DNA of 64,000 bases from Argentina anserina (GCF_933775445.1 NC_065875.1:15637001-15701000), one strand, 5' to 3'. Numbered from the stretch's first letter, positions 1 to 11,535 are shown. A program made the numbers and translations. The notes: generated from the letters alone by a model not told the origin.

Positions 1-131
1 AATCAGTTTTGATATTTAGTTAATTACATATCTAAATTATGTAATGGATCAATTAGCGTTTATTGTCATTAAACTGATTGATACTTTTCCATGTAATATT
101 TCTCATATATAAAGGGGGTTCGTAATATACA
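1..131 (+). repeat. Copia-1 5' LTR, right-hand part (cut by window start)
   Basis: Bases 1-131 match 9134-9260 almost base for base, including a TATA-like stretch (tctcatatataaaggggg) near 101-117. The second copy lies in the 3' LTR of the same element, so this is the end of the 5' LTR. The beginning lies outside the window. Just after it the sequence jumps straight into integrase coding DNA, so primer site, gag, protease and most of integrase have been deleted. Confidence 0.8.
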
Positions 132-361
132 TTTCACTTGTTATGCGCACTAACTTGTCTATCTGTGCATGGGGTTATGTAATATTGTACGCAACCTTGC
201 TTATTCGTTTCATACCCACTGCTAGCCAACCATTTTCTGCGTATCAGTTGGTTAATGGATATGAGCCTGACATTTCACACTTACGCATATTTGGTTGTGT
301 TGTATATATGCCTATTGTGCCCCCACAACACACAAAATGGGTCCTCAGAGACAACTAGGTA
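132..361 (+). pseudogene. Copia-1 integrase C-terminal fragment (first piece)
   Basis: The translation of about 143-361 carries the conserved Copia integrase tail: an AWG..IL motif, then a PF.AYQLVNGYEPDISHLR block and IFGCVVY. The reading frame stops where the 2.2-kb element at 362-2577 is inserted and resumes at 2583 with IYVGYES...SIICYLEPLTGD-type sequence. The upstream part of the polyprotein is missing, so the element cannot be autonomous. The aggta sequence at 357-361 is one copy of the 5-bp target duplication. Confidence 0.8.
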
Positions 362-2577
362 TGACACGACCCGCCCTAAATTATATTATAATATCGAGGT
401 AGATCGTGCGGAGACCACTGTCAAAGGAGATATATCGAAACTTTCGGCATAGTCTCCCTTGAAAATAGCAAACCCAAGTGCACAAAAGACACTCCCAATA
501 TTTCAAATCCAACCTCGACACCTGGAGCCACCATGCTCCCCAAACTTTTAACTCCATCATCACAATTCAAAAATATAATTCAAAAGGTATGATAGATATT
601 GCCATGTTCGTTACCTAATCTCATTGGACCCCGAGAGCTCGTAGCTCATCTTATACCGCAACAGCCCAACCCACTAAGACGACGGGGCCACAACAATCAT
701 ACAACATTCTATAAACGTTGAATCGTATAAATTGACACTTATAACTACGTTCACTCAGGAAGTAAACACGAGACTATACGACACTCGGCGAGTCACTAGT
801 CCTCTCCTTTCTAATCTCTATCAAAACTCTGCTACGACATCCCCTATCTTATAGCGACTCAGTAATATCAATACTGCTTCCGCTTCATCCTCTCTCTTTC
901 GGTACCCCCCCCCCCCCGGTGCATCCCCTCTCTTCCGGTACCCCCGGTTCATCCCCTCACTTTCGGTTCTCCCAGTTCATCCCCTCTCTTCCGGTTCTCC
1001 CGGTTCATCTCCTCTCTTCCGGTACCCCCTGGTTCATCCCCTCTCTTCCGGTACCCCCCCCCCCCCGGTTCATCCCCTCTCTTCCGGTACCCCCCGGTTC
1101 ATCTCATCTCTTCCAATACCCCCGGTTCATCCCCTCTCTTCTGGTACCCCCGGTACATCCCCTCTCTTCCGGTACCCCCCGGTTCTCACTCACACACACA
1201 TAACGTCGTACCCTGAGTCGCACTCGTAAATGTCAAAGCTAATCAAAATGACTAACTGAGATAACCGAACCCACAACCCGAACGATCACACAACACTCGA
1301 TGTTTACCTGCATGCCTTTACCTAACAATAATTCTCATGATCGTTACACTAATTTCTACAGGAGTAAAAATTAACATCATACACTCATCTAACAATATGA
1401 TCATATAGCAACCATCATTAAATAACCACAATTCGTAAAGCATCAACATATCTAGTAATGACAATCTAATCTAGAATATTTGCGGCTGCACCAACCCTTG
1501 TTTGGGCTGCATACGTACCCTTTAAAAGGCATCAAGTCACTCGTAGTTCAACAATAAGGTATAGCACTATTATAATCGAAGAAATAAATCAAGAATCCTA
1601 TTCTCGAGTAATTAAATAACTAACACGTCTCGTAAGTCCGATAAATAAATCTTTACTCCATAGGACGAAAACAGAAACAATCCAACCGATAAATAAATCT
1701 GTATTTTCAATAAATCCTAACGATTCTTAACTTCATCGATTCAATCTCACAGTCTACTCATGAATTCCCTACACAGAGAGTGTTATTTTGAACTCTAGAA
1801 CTCGGCCAGATTCCGGTGCCACCGCTACTGGCGGCCTTCGATCACCACTAAATTTCATCAACACAATTTACTCAACATTTCTAACAACTTTCTATTTCAC
1901 TACTATGGCCAAATCAGAGTCTAAACACATCAATCGAATGTAAATAGAAAACCCCCAAATCATGAAATCCTAGAATTTCAAATCATCGATTCTCTTACCT
2001 CAAGAGGTGAGTTGGTTCAATTCCTTTGGAGGGTTTGTTGCAAGAGATGAGACCTTAAGAACCCCTCAAGAAATTCGAGCTACGGCGGCCGGAGGAGTGA
2101 GTTCTGATGAAAAGGAGATCGGCGGCAATGGAGCTTCTCGGCGTCGTTTCTCTCGTACGGCGGAACTAGGGACATCGCCACCTACCCAGATCGAATAGAG
2201 ACCTCCCAAGCTCCATAACACGACCGGTGCGGCAGCCCAGATCGGCCGAATGGTGGCGCTACATCGACGGCGATTCGGAGGAAGAGTCGGGGTTGGGTGA
2301 ACAACAGCGCGAAGGGGTTTTTTCAAAAATCCTCCCTTTTTTCTGATTTTCGCCCCTATTTATACTGAATTCCAAAAATGCCCAAATGCTCTTTAGGCGT
2401 GCCGCATGTCCACGAATTCGTATCGATGAGCCCTACAACTTTCGTGAATGAAGTTTTCCCGAATATCTTATGCATCAAAAAGTCAACTTTTAGAGTCGTC
2501 ACACTAGTACGACTCTCGTTTCGAGAAAAAGATAAAACTATAATCACGACGAATTGTAAAAGATTTGGGTTGTATCA
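362..2577 (-). mobile_element. solo LTR, copy D (long-LTR family), 2216 bp
   Basis: Starts TGACACGACCC and ends GGGTTGTATCA, i.e. TG...CA with imperfect inverted ends. It is flanked by a perfect 5-bp direct repeat, aggta (357-361 and 2578-2582). Removing it rejoins the Copia-1 integrase in frame. Its right end (about 2400-2470: cgtatcgatgag, ctacaactttcgtgaa) matches the right end of copy C and, inverted, the left end of copy B, so it has C's orientation. No internal coding region for gag or pol is present, hence solo LTR. A GC-rich block at 2080-2300 is UTR-like, not protein coding as far as I can tell. Confidence 0.75.
884..1185. repeat. minisatellite inside solo LTR D
   Basis: About ten imperfect tandem units of roughly 24-33 bp with the core cccctctcttccggtacccc followed by ggttcat. 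Unit length varies mostly by the length of the C-run. An open frame crosses it only because the repeat lacks stops. The other copies of the LTR family do not show this array, so it expanded after or during divergence of this copy. Confidence 0.85.
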
Positions 2578-2734
2578 AGGTATTTATGTTGGATATGAAT
2601 CCCTAACAATTATTTGCTATTTGGAACCTTTGACAGGCGATCGTTTTACCGCTAAATGTGCGGATTGTCACTTTGATGAGACAGTCTTCCCGTCGTTAGG
2701 GGGAGATAAGAAAAAAAGATTTTCAAAGGGAACG
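2578..2734 (+). pseudogene. Copia-1 integrase C-terminal fragment (second piece)
   Basis: Continues the frame interrupted at 361: IYVGYES, then YLEPLTGD, then CHFDETVFPSLGGD, a block typical of the region between integrase and reverse transcriptase in plant Copia elements. The frame is cut at 2734 by the start of the next element (TGATAGGAGC). The 5 bases gaacg just before are the expected target duplication, but the other copy is lost. Confidence 0.8.
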
Positions 2735-4919
2735 TGATAGGAGCACAAAGTGTGACGTTCTTAATGTGTTTATGTCATATTCTTACTATTTGTTACCTCT
2801 TATTTTGATTATTTTAGTTTCTTTTGTATGAGTAAGTGTCTAGGTAGATCTTATATCGATTATGAGTGAATTGATGATGAAATCGTGCTAAGTGTTAAGA
2901 ATCCTTGTTGAGATATGATTCCTTGTTCGAGTAGGATTCATCATTTCCTATTTCTTTGTTTCTAACGTACTTATTCTTATTAGGAAATACAAATCCATGT
3001 TGGAGAGGAAAGCAATCCTAGTTCCACAAGGAAATTGAAGAGGATATGCACTTAAAAGCCAGATCCATGCAAGAATCAAAATGCTGTCAAGATTCGTAGT
3101 CCAACTTTGACGGGGTCCCCTGGATTGCTCCGATCGTATTAGAATATGTACCATATATGGATAAAAATCTGTGTGAGTATAGTTTATGTAGGATTTGGAA
3201 TCAATTTAATATCTTATTCCTACAGGGAGATATGACCGAACCATTACTCGGAGGTCCAGTGAACTCGGCGGAATTGTCTCAGTCATTAATTTGCTTTTGA
3301 TCCAAGGGCTACGAGGGAAACTTGGGACCTTGTTTTTCCTACATAGAACACAAATCTATATCAGAATCACCATAAATTTCTGCACCAAAGAATGTCAAAG
3401 AAGGCATGCAGCAAATTAAATGAGAAGAGGTAAGAAAGTCAAAGAAGGCATGCAGCAAATTAATGAGAAAAGGTAAGAAAAATCAAACATGGCTGCAACA
3501 ATTAAAACTTTTGCTGCCTCACTAATTCAAAAGAATAAATTTGTGCAAAAGAAATCAGCATTAAAGGAGGAAGAATATATGCAATTAATGTCCAATCTTT
3601 ATAGAAATCAGAATTCTGGCAATGCAGATCATCCAACTTTGACGGTCTTTCCTGGACTGCTCACAATGATTCAGAAAATGGATGATATATGGATGGAAAG
3701 CTACGGATGTCTAGTTGAAAATGCCAGTTGGAATCACCTCAATATCTATTTTCTAGAGAGAGTTATGGCCAAAACAAGGCACAAATGTCAGATTTGTCGA
3801 ATTGAGAAAATTTAGGAAACCTCAACCAATTTGGTTTCAACTTTGTAGACTTTGTGGCCAGCCTCCCTTGGGTTTCTTCCTCTATATATAGTACCTCATT
3901 TCCACATAAAAACATCATCAACCTTGCACACAATTATAGTCAAAGCTTTGTCCAAACACTTTCATTCACCAAGAACCATAGAATTCGAATTCACCACCAT
4001 TCACCATATTTTATGTCCAAAGCTTGGGAGCCTAGGATATCATACTCTTGAAAATCTCGTGCTACCTTTGTAAGAAACCTTGGGAGGAGAATTATAAAGT
4101 GTAACTCTATGATCTTCATGTTTAGTTTTCGGGTTTTTATGTTCTTGTTCTTGGATGATTTATGTTTAGGTTTTGATAAAGTTATTTTTATTCTTGTCTA
4201 TGAGATATTTGTAATTTTCGAATGACATGATGAATTAAGGTTTTCGATTTTTATTCAATGATTTTAGGTTTTATGCCATGAGTTTCAATTTATGTTCTTA
4301 ATTAATTTTCGGTGTGTTCTTATATTGCATGTGTGATTAAGACAAGTAGTTGATGTCACATATGTTAATCATTCAAAGTTAATAACGATTTTGATACAAG
4401 TAGTTGATTAATTGTTTGTCCCCTTTGTTCCTCCACCGATTATGATCTTAAGTTCGACATTGGATATGTGTTTTAAACATGTTGATTTCTCTTTGTGATA
4501 CGTAATTGCATGATAAATTGGTATGTTAGATTTCATAGAAAGACAAGTAGTTGAGCTAGATAATATCCATGTATTAGGAACCAAGTAGGAACTTGATGCA
4601 TGATCGAATTTAAGATGAACTATGATACTTACGGCATGAACATGATTGAGAGTAGATTTTGTTACCTTTGTTCGTATGTTATTTGTTTGGTAATTGCTTT
4701 TGTGTTGGTTGGTTGATCACATGTATATATTAGTTTAGGTTTATTTTCTGTTTGATCCGAAATATATCTCAAATCTTTTAAACTCTTATGAATTTGTTGT
4801 TAAATGTTTGTGATTCTTTACCCTGGTTGGATCCCCGGTTTGTGAACGATACCCTATTCCTTTATACTACTAACGATACTTACAGGGTTAATATTGATCT
4901 TGGGTAATCGAACCGATCA
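2735..4919 (+). mobile_element. 5' LTR of a long-LTR element (LARD/Gypsy-like), 2185 bp
   Basis: Begins TGATAGGAGC and ends ACCGATCA, so the ends are TGAT...ATCA. Two bases later comes a perfect tRNA-Asp-type primer binding site. A TATA-like box (tctatatata, 3881-3890) lies in the right half, where LTR promoters usually lie. It holds an approximately 45-bp tandem duplication at about 3393-3482 and a diverged internal repeat (3101-3160 versus 3632-3690). No 3' LTR is found in the window. Open frames such as 3489-3815 show no recognisable domain and I do not regard them as genes. Confidence 0.75.
3881..3890 (+). promoter_or_regulatory. TATA-like box of the long LTR
   Basis: tctatatata followed by gtacctcatttccacataaaaacatc. 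A TATA box in this place, about 1 kb before the LTR end, fits an LTR promoter with a long R-U5 part. The transcription start is not proven. Confidence 0.45.
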
Positions 4920-4921
4920 AA

Positions 4922-4939
4922 TGGCGCCGTTGCCGGGGA
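4922..4939 (+). other. primer binding site (tRNA-Asp type)
   Basis: TGGCGCCGTTGCCGGGGA is complementary to the 3' end of plant tRNA-Asp with CCA (ending ...CGGCAACGGCGCCA). It sits 2 bases after the CA end of the LTR. This primer choice is common in Athila/Tat-type Gypsy elements and related non-autonomous LARDs. Confidence 0.85.
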
Positions 4940-5995
4940 TCCATAAAGATGGATTCCAATCTTTTAATTTCGAATTCACTGTTCATATTGTACATTTGTA
5001 TATTTTTATATTACTCTGTTCTAACATATAGTAAATATATATTAGGTTGTTGTTTTGATGATTGAGTGAATAAATGTTGTAGGATGTAAATCAAATAGAA
5101 TAGGTAAAGTTCCTTTTGTTAATATTAGCCTCAACCCCTCATGTTTTCTTCCAAAGTTTTTGCATGAGGTTGAGGGCGGCTTTTATTAACACTTGGAGAT
5201 TTGTCTAACACCCAAGTTTGAGTCCAGCTGAGTAAGGGGCATGCTCTTTTATTACCCTGGTGCATGGGACCAAAATTGGATCTCAAAGAACTATTGACTG
5301 ACATACATCTCGGTAATTGAGTCGATAGGGAGTTCGCTCTTCGTAGTTCAACAAATGAGTCCTACCATGTTCACTATCTCTAACTGAGCTATACGGCCTT
5401 CTGAAACAAAGACTTGGTCTTGTGTCTAGACATTCATACTTAGGCCGCACGTCCACCTCGGTTTACAACTTATAATCAATCGATCGTTCAATCAATGAAA
5501 CGGCAAAAAAACAATTGTGAATTGTATGAACTTTTTAAACTTAAAGAACAAACTTGTGAATCCTTATCTTATTTTGTTGTAACATATAGTAATTGTAATT
5601 GTGCATACTTTATTATGTTTTTGAGTTGAGAAATTAAAACGAACTTAAACATAAGATTTGACAATATGTTGGATTAGTTGTTAAGATAGTTTTCGTTTCT
5701 TTTCTCCCCTTAATTTGTGCTTATTATATTTGAATGACTTTTGACATGTTTGTAACTTGTATATATCAATGACTTCCTAATTGTTATTCTCTAAATTTTG
5801 CATTGCATCTTCATCATTTCATTTTGCATTGCATTCATTTTGCATCTCATTCATGTTGCATTTTAAATTCCACATAATATCATATGGCTAAAGAAACATA
5901 GTCTCTTAAGGACATTGTGTCCTATGTTATGTTTGGTAGGTTCCCACTTACACTAATGATTTTAATTGAGATTTTACAGATTTATAGTAAAGTGA
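4940..5995 (+). mobile_element. internal leader of the tRNA-Asp element, truncated
   Basis: About 1 kb of non-coding DNA after the primer site, with no gag or pol frame. It contains a TGCATTGCAT/TTGCATC-rich stretch (about 5805-5865). It ends without a polypurine tract or 3' LTR where sequence of solo LTR A begins. The exact join (about 5950-6060) cannot be placed by eye. Confidence 0.5.
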
Positions 5996-5999
5996 CCAG

Positions 6000-8155
6000 C
6001 AATGAGCTCGAGAATATACTATAAGATTGGACAACAAGGGATTCCTTCCGACCCGACCCGACTTTTCCGGCCTACTCCTGCGGTTTCAGATGACCGGGCC
6101 AACCCAGATAGCTTCCTCTCCTCCTTACGTGCCTCCCTGTGGTGGTGGATTGTGGAGTAGGATGCTGGTTTCCACATATTGAAGCCTGGAAGTTGACCCG
6201 AATACCCTTCGGTGACCCGTTGTGTTCTTCAACTTTCCGGCAATCTCCGGCGAGTTTAGGCTTCACCACTGGTCTCAAACTCCTTGCCTCAATATCGTCA
6301 ACAACCTCTGCAAAAGTTTTGAGCTAAATCGAAATGTAAGAACTCGAACCAAGAATTTTCAATTCTAGGGTTCTTGATTTGGAATTTTTCGGAAATTCTG
6401 AAATTAGAGGTTTTGAGTTTTGATATAGACTTTGTTGTGAACTAGAATGTTGTTAGGAATGTCATTTAGATTGTGGTGGTGAAATTTAGTGGTCATTGGT
6501 GGCGGGCGGTGAACAGTGGCGCCGCATGAACAATGTTCATGAATAGCACTATGAACAGTGGTCATGAACAATTCTCTGTAAACAGTAACTGTGATAAGTG
6601 TTTAGTAAAACAGTAATTGTGAACATTGTTTAGTAAAACAATACTTTTGAACAGTGTTTTGTAAAACAATAAAACATGAACAGTGTTTTATGAACAACAT
6701 TTAGTTATACTGAAAATCGTCACCTGATGTTTTACGTATCATTTTCTAAGCATTTTATCATGGTATTAGGTGACCGACGAGTGAGGAAATTACTTTCAGT
6801 GTCGTGGAAGTTGCACGCAGGAAATAAGGTGAGTAAACCTCACAATGATCATCATGATCGAAGTAGTATTATAATTATGAATTTAGTTTGAGTTGTCACC
6901 ATAGTCATTGCATCACTAGTTTATAAAAATTATTTTAAAAATATGTTTTGGTTTATATTACATGAACTTGATCGTCTACGGTTCATGGGTAAGTGAAACG
7001 CTATTTTAATAAATGATTTTGAAAAGGTTTTTGTAATTATGGACTATGGTGAATGTGAGTAAATCTCACTATAACGAGCCTACCCTTGGTGGTGACTCAT
7101 ATTTACGTTTTCTTAAAAAGATCAAACTATGACATGTATATAATATAGTGGGTTGTGTATGTCTATAAAATGGTAAATACAATACATATATATGAGTTTC
7201 TATATTATATACTGTTACGTTCTTATTTCCAAATGAATTATATTGTGGCAACTATATTTATTTTATTTGAGTAAGAGTCACTTGTTGTAGTACAATAACA
7301 TGAGTGGATTGTTATTGTACGTGGTTTTAACATTAAGTTTTGTTAAAACATTTTCTGTCTTCGGACGTGTTTTTCGGTCTTCGGACCAGTCTTCGGACCA
7401 GTCTTCAGACGTCTTGGCATGTCGGAACCTAGCCTTGGCTGGGTGAAAGTTACGATGTAGTTAGAGCTCTAGACTGTCTGCCAGTGAACTTGCATGAGAG
7501 GTAACAGATGGGTTACCGGCTTATGAGTACCCATATTTTTGGATATTGGGTAACGAGATGTTGCCCAATGTCTGGCGGCGTACTACATGAGGGGTAACAA
7601 ATGAGTACCAGGCGCTCATGAGTACCCGTATTATAAATGTATTTGGGTAAACAGATGGGTTGCCCGATTTGTCATGACCACTTATATTTTCAGATATTAT
7701 TGGACAACTAGATGGGCCGTCCAATGACTAATGAGTACATTTGTAATAAAATGTTTTCATGATTTTTCTTTTGTATTTATACACGAGCTATATTGTTGTT
7801 TTACTCATACGAGATGTAAAGCTTACCGGGTTTGTGTTTACAATCTCGGTGCACCTATTCGATGGTGTAATGGATACTTCTGCAGGTGTGGATTAGCAGA
7901 ATTGACGGACCACTCTGAAGACTTCAAAGTTTCTTCATTTATTTTGTAGTGAGGATTGTGAAGATTTTACATTTCCATTTGAAATAATTCTTGAATTTTA
8001 AATTGGTTTTGTAATAATCCATTCGTTTGAGTTGTACTATGAACTCAGTAATGATACGCTATGACAATAAGATCATTTCGATTTATTGAGATTGTTTTTG
8101 AGTTTTCATGCCTTTGAATTCGAACTCTTATCATTCGAAATTCGAGATCGTGACA
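6000..8155 (+). mobile_element. solo LTR, copy A (5'-truncated), long-LTR family
   Basis: From about 6480 to 8155 the order of blocks is the same as in copy B (38,500-39,840): clusters of GAACAGT-type motifs, the GTGAGTAAA block, an AT-rich block around 7100-7220, three diverged repeats at about 7490-7720, and a conserved block at 7815-7900 (agcttaccgggtttgtg... cggtgcacctattcgatgg). The right end, GAAATTCGAGATCGTGACA, corresponds to the family end. It abuts Copia-1 reverse transcriptase, and gctat (8156-8160) is the expected target duplication. The left end is missing. Confidence 0.7.
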
Positions 8156-9052
8156 GCTATTGTAGTTGTATATGTTGATGACATGATCATAATAGGTACT
8201 CTTGACGAAATAAGAGAAACCACGAGCTATTTGAAATCCAAATTTGAGATGAAAGATCTTGAAAAAACTCGGTTTTGTCTAGGCCTTGAACTAGAGTACC
8301 GAGGTTGTGGAATTTTAATCCACCAGTCTGCATATGTCCAAAAGATGCTCAAGCGTTTTAACATGGACAAAGTGCACCCTGTTAGCACTCTCATGATCGG
8401 TCGAAGTTTGGATGTAAAGAAAGATCATTTTCGCCCTCAAGAAGAGGACGAAGAGGTACTAGGAGCTGAAACTCCCTACCTAAGTGCAATAGGTGCATTA
8501 TTGTACTTGGCCCAATGTACTCGACCAGATATTGCATTCTCAGTGAACTTGTTAGCTATATTTAGCTCAGCGTCATTGGAGTGGTGTCAAAAACATATTT
8601 CGATACCTAAAGGGAACAATTGACTTGGGTTTATTATTTCCTTACAGTAAGACAGGAGGATCCGTAAATGGAATTGCAGTTCCTAAAGAAAATGTCGATG
8701 ACAAAATTACTATCTCCTACTCTGAAACCCCAAATAATGTTTTGGTTGGTTTTAAGTGAACCAAGTTAAATCTGAGGAGAATGTGGCATATCTATTTACC
8801 AAGTCATTGCCTAAAGTTACGTTTGAGAAACACGTAAGGAATATAGGAATCTGAAAGCTTTCTGAACTCCCTTGATTAAAGTAAGAATCAAGAAGAGGGG
8901 TAGACTTTAGGGGGAGTTTGGACCCACGCATGTCATTAGTGTGTTGTACTATTTTCCTTCGATCAAGATTCATTTTGTCTCATTGGGTTTTATTATCTGG
9001 CAAGCTTTTTGAGGAGGCAACAGTTCACGAACTACTATGTCTTTGACTTGAC
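8156..9052 (+). pseudogene. Copia-1 reverse transcriptase / RNase H remnant
   Basis: The first part (to about 8625) encodes the conserved reverse transcriptase core: VVYVDDMIIIG (YVDD active-site motif), FEMKDL, FCLGLELE, YVQKML, GALLYLAQCTRPDIAFSVN. Everything upstream of YVDD (fingers/palm) is absent. From about 8625 on the frame breaks: a stop ends the segment after the PKGNN codons, and only short RNase H-like stretches are left up to the polypurine tract. It is non-functional. Confidence 0.85.
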
Positions 9053-9063
9053 ACAAGGGGGAG
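9053..9063 (+). other. Copia-1 polypurine tract
   Basis: acaagggggag directly upstream of the 3' LTR start (TGTTAAAG), where plus-strand DNA synthesis is primed in LTR elements. Confidence 0.7.
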
Positions 9064-9275
9064 TGTTAAAGAAAAAACATTATTACCTTATTAGTGTGCC
9101 TTCATCAAAGTAACTGACGGAACCAATTAGGCAATCAGCTTTGATATTTAGTTAATTACATATCTAAATTATGTAACGGATCAATTAGTGTTTATTGTCA
9201 TAAAACTGATTGATACTTTTCCATGTAATATTTCTCATATATAAAGGGGGTTCATAATAATATGAGTAGACCAAT
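9064..9275 (+). repeat. Copia-1 3' LTR
   Basis: Starts TGTTAAAGAAAAAAC immediately after the polypurine tract. It shares the TTTGATATTTAGTTAATTAC...CATATATAAAGGGGG segment with bases 1-131. The right boundary is obscured because the LTR of Copia-2 follows at about 9276. Confidence 0.75.
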
Positions 9276-9415
9276 TCCATTTTGAAACAATAGAATGAAT
9301 TCAAGAGAAATAACTGTGATTACAACAAAGATCCTGATGAATCAGGGAATAGATAATATTCCTTATCTAACTAGACTATACACCAAGTATGAATATGAGA
9401 TGATTCTCTCATAAC
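9276..9415 (-). repeat. Copia-2 3' LTR
   Basis: Matches 12,129-12,315 (gaaacaatagaatga..., atgatgaatcaggga, ttatctaactagactata). In element orientation it starts TGTTATGAGAGAATC and is preceded by a purine tract (AAGGGAGAG). It lacks the outer approximately 8 bases and an approximately 40-bp internal piece found in the other LTR. Confidence 0.75.
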
Positions 9416-10119
9416 ACTCTCCCTTGTATCGCGATCCTAATGTGACATAGTGCAATACTGTTACCTCGGTAAAAACTTTGCCAAGCAAAACAAAAACCTC
9501 TTGGGTAAAATAAAAAGCTTTGGTCGAAGGAGAAAAAGAGCACAATGCACTAACTACAAATAGTCAATGCATGTGATGTAGACTCCCCCTGATGTCTACA
9601 AAACCGCTCCCCATGATCTTTAACTCAATCTTGGAGCTCTGATTGACAACTCAAGCCAATGCGTTTCACATGCTTCACAAATGTAGATTTTGGAAGAGAC
9701 TTAGTGAACAAATCTGCCACATTATCCTCAGAATGAATCTGATTAACTTGGATATTCAACATCTCTTGTTATTGCTAATTATAAAAGAACTTTAGCGAAA
9801 TATACTTTGTGTTATCACCCTTAATGTAACATAGCTTCATCTGTTCAAAGCAAGCAGCATTATCTTCGTAAAGACATGTGGGTTCAACTGTAGTAGAACT
9901 TAATCCACTAGCCTCTCGAATATGAGTAATGATTGCTCGAAGCCAAATACACTCTTTGACTGCTTCATGCAATGCTATAATCTTAAAATGATTTAAGGAA
10001 GTAGCAACAAGGTTTTTCTTGGTTGATCTCTAAGAAATCGTCGTATTCTCCATGGTAAAACCATAACCAGTTTAGGAACGTCCTTTGTGTGGATCCGAAA
10101 GGTATCCAGCATTAGTAAA

Positions 10120-11535
10120 TCATACCAACTCATCACTAGAAGTTTTAGGAAATGAGGAATTGTCATTCAAATGCTGAGAAGCAGCACCGGCAGCAACACT
10201 GGCGGCGGCGGCGGCAGGGCCGTGTCCATCTTTACGGGAGAGCATGGCGGCTACGTTGTGTCGATCATCACCATCAATTCTTGCCGGAATAGAACTTTTC
10301 TTGTCGGAATACTGATAATACAACCCCATATCAATGGAACCTTTCAAGTACCTAAAGATGTTCTTGATACCGGTCCAATGACATATGGTTGGAGCATAAC
10401 TAAACCTTGCCAACAAGTTCACTGAGAATGCAATGTCTGGACGAGTACATTGAGCTAGGTAAAACAAAGCTCCTATAGCAATCAAATATGGATATTCAGG
10501 ACCAAGTATATCTTCATCGTCATCTTTCGGACGGAATGGATCTTTCTTGGTATCCAGACTTCTTACGACCATGGGAGTACTAGAAGGGTGCATAACTTTG
10601 TCCATACAGAATCGCCTGAGCATCTTTTGGACGTATGCAGACTGGTGTACAAGGACTCCACCAACTCTATGCTCAAATTCCAAACCTAAGCAAAACTGAG
10701 TTTTTCCCATGTCTTTCATCTCAAATTCTGCTTTCAAGTAGCTTATCGTCTCACCAATCTCATTAAGAGATCCAATTATGTTCATGTCATCGACATAGAC
10801 GGCTACTATAGCAAAACCAGAACTATTGTGTTTGATAAACACGCAAGGGCACAGTTCATCGTTCTTGTATCCATTCCCAATCAAGTATTCGCTCAAACGT
10901 GTATACCACATTCTTCCGGATTGTTTAAGTTCATAAAGTGAGCGTTGTAACCTAATGGTATAGGCATTGCATGGCTTACTTGACTTGGGTACTTGAAGTC
11001 CATCAGGAACCTTCATGTATATCTCTGTATCTAGATCCCCATAAAGATACGCGGTCATCACATCTAACAGCTGCATGTCTAGCTTTTCAAATACCACTAG
11101 ACTTATGAGATATCAGAAGGTAATGATATCCATAATTGGAGAATACGTCTCCTCATAGTCAACACCAGGACGCTGAGAGAATCATTGAGCAACGAGTCGC
11201 GCTTTATACCACAAGACTTCGCCTTTCTCATTCAGCTTGCAAACAAAGACCCATTTATGTCTAACAGACTTAACATTCGGCGGTACTTCAACGACCGGAC
11301 CGAAACCTTGCCTTTTATTCAGAGAGTCTAGTTCCGTCTGGATTGCTTCCTTCCATTTCGGCCAATCTGCTCTTCGTTGACATTCTTCAACCGAGCGAGG
11401 TTCCATGTCGTCGTCGTCGATGATTTCCCGAGCGACGGAATAAGCAAACACATCATCTATCTGCATGGAATTCACATCCATGACTTCTAGAGCATTTAAC
11501 TCACTCAATGAGATTTTTTTATTCTCTGATATCAA
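10120..11535 (-). pseudogene. Copia-2 reverse transcriptase, two pieces
   Basis: The piece at 11,535-11,182 carries WKEAIQTELDSL and RHKWVFVCKLNEKGEV.WYKARLVAQ, the entry of a Copia reverse transcriptase. The piece at 11,097-10,120 carries LDVMTAYLYGDLD, SLYELKQSGRMWY, VYVDDMNIIGS, FEMKDMGKTQFCLGLE and CTRPDIAFSVNLLARF. The conserved KGF.QR.G.DY.ETYSPV segment between them is damaged by a frame change (11,100-11,180). The C-terminal 40 or so residues of the second piece are an alanine-rich tail not typical of the family. The gene is dead. Confidence 0.85.

Noticed and set aside
884..1185. CRISPR-like array
   Set aside because: Eukaryotic context, variable unit length and no unique spacers; it is a minisatellite.
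919..1203. Open frame of 94 codons with Pro/Ser-rich repeats
   Set aside because: It is the translation of a C-rich minisatellite within a solo LTR.
3489..3815. Open frame of 108 codons in the long LTR
   Set aside because: Lies within an LTR, carries a duplicated LTR segment and has no recognisable domain.
4922..4939. Part of a tRNA gene
   Set aside because: Only 18 bases complementary to a tRNA 3' end are present, directly after an LTR; it is a primer site.
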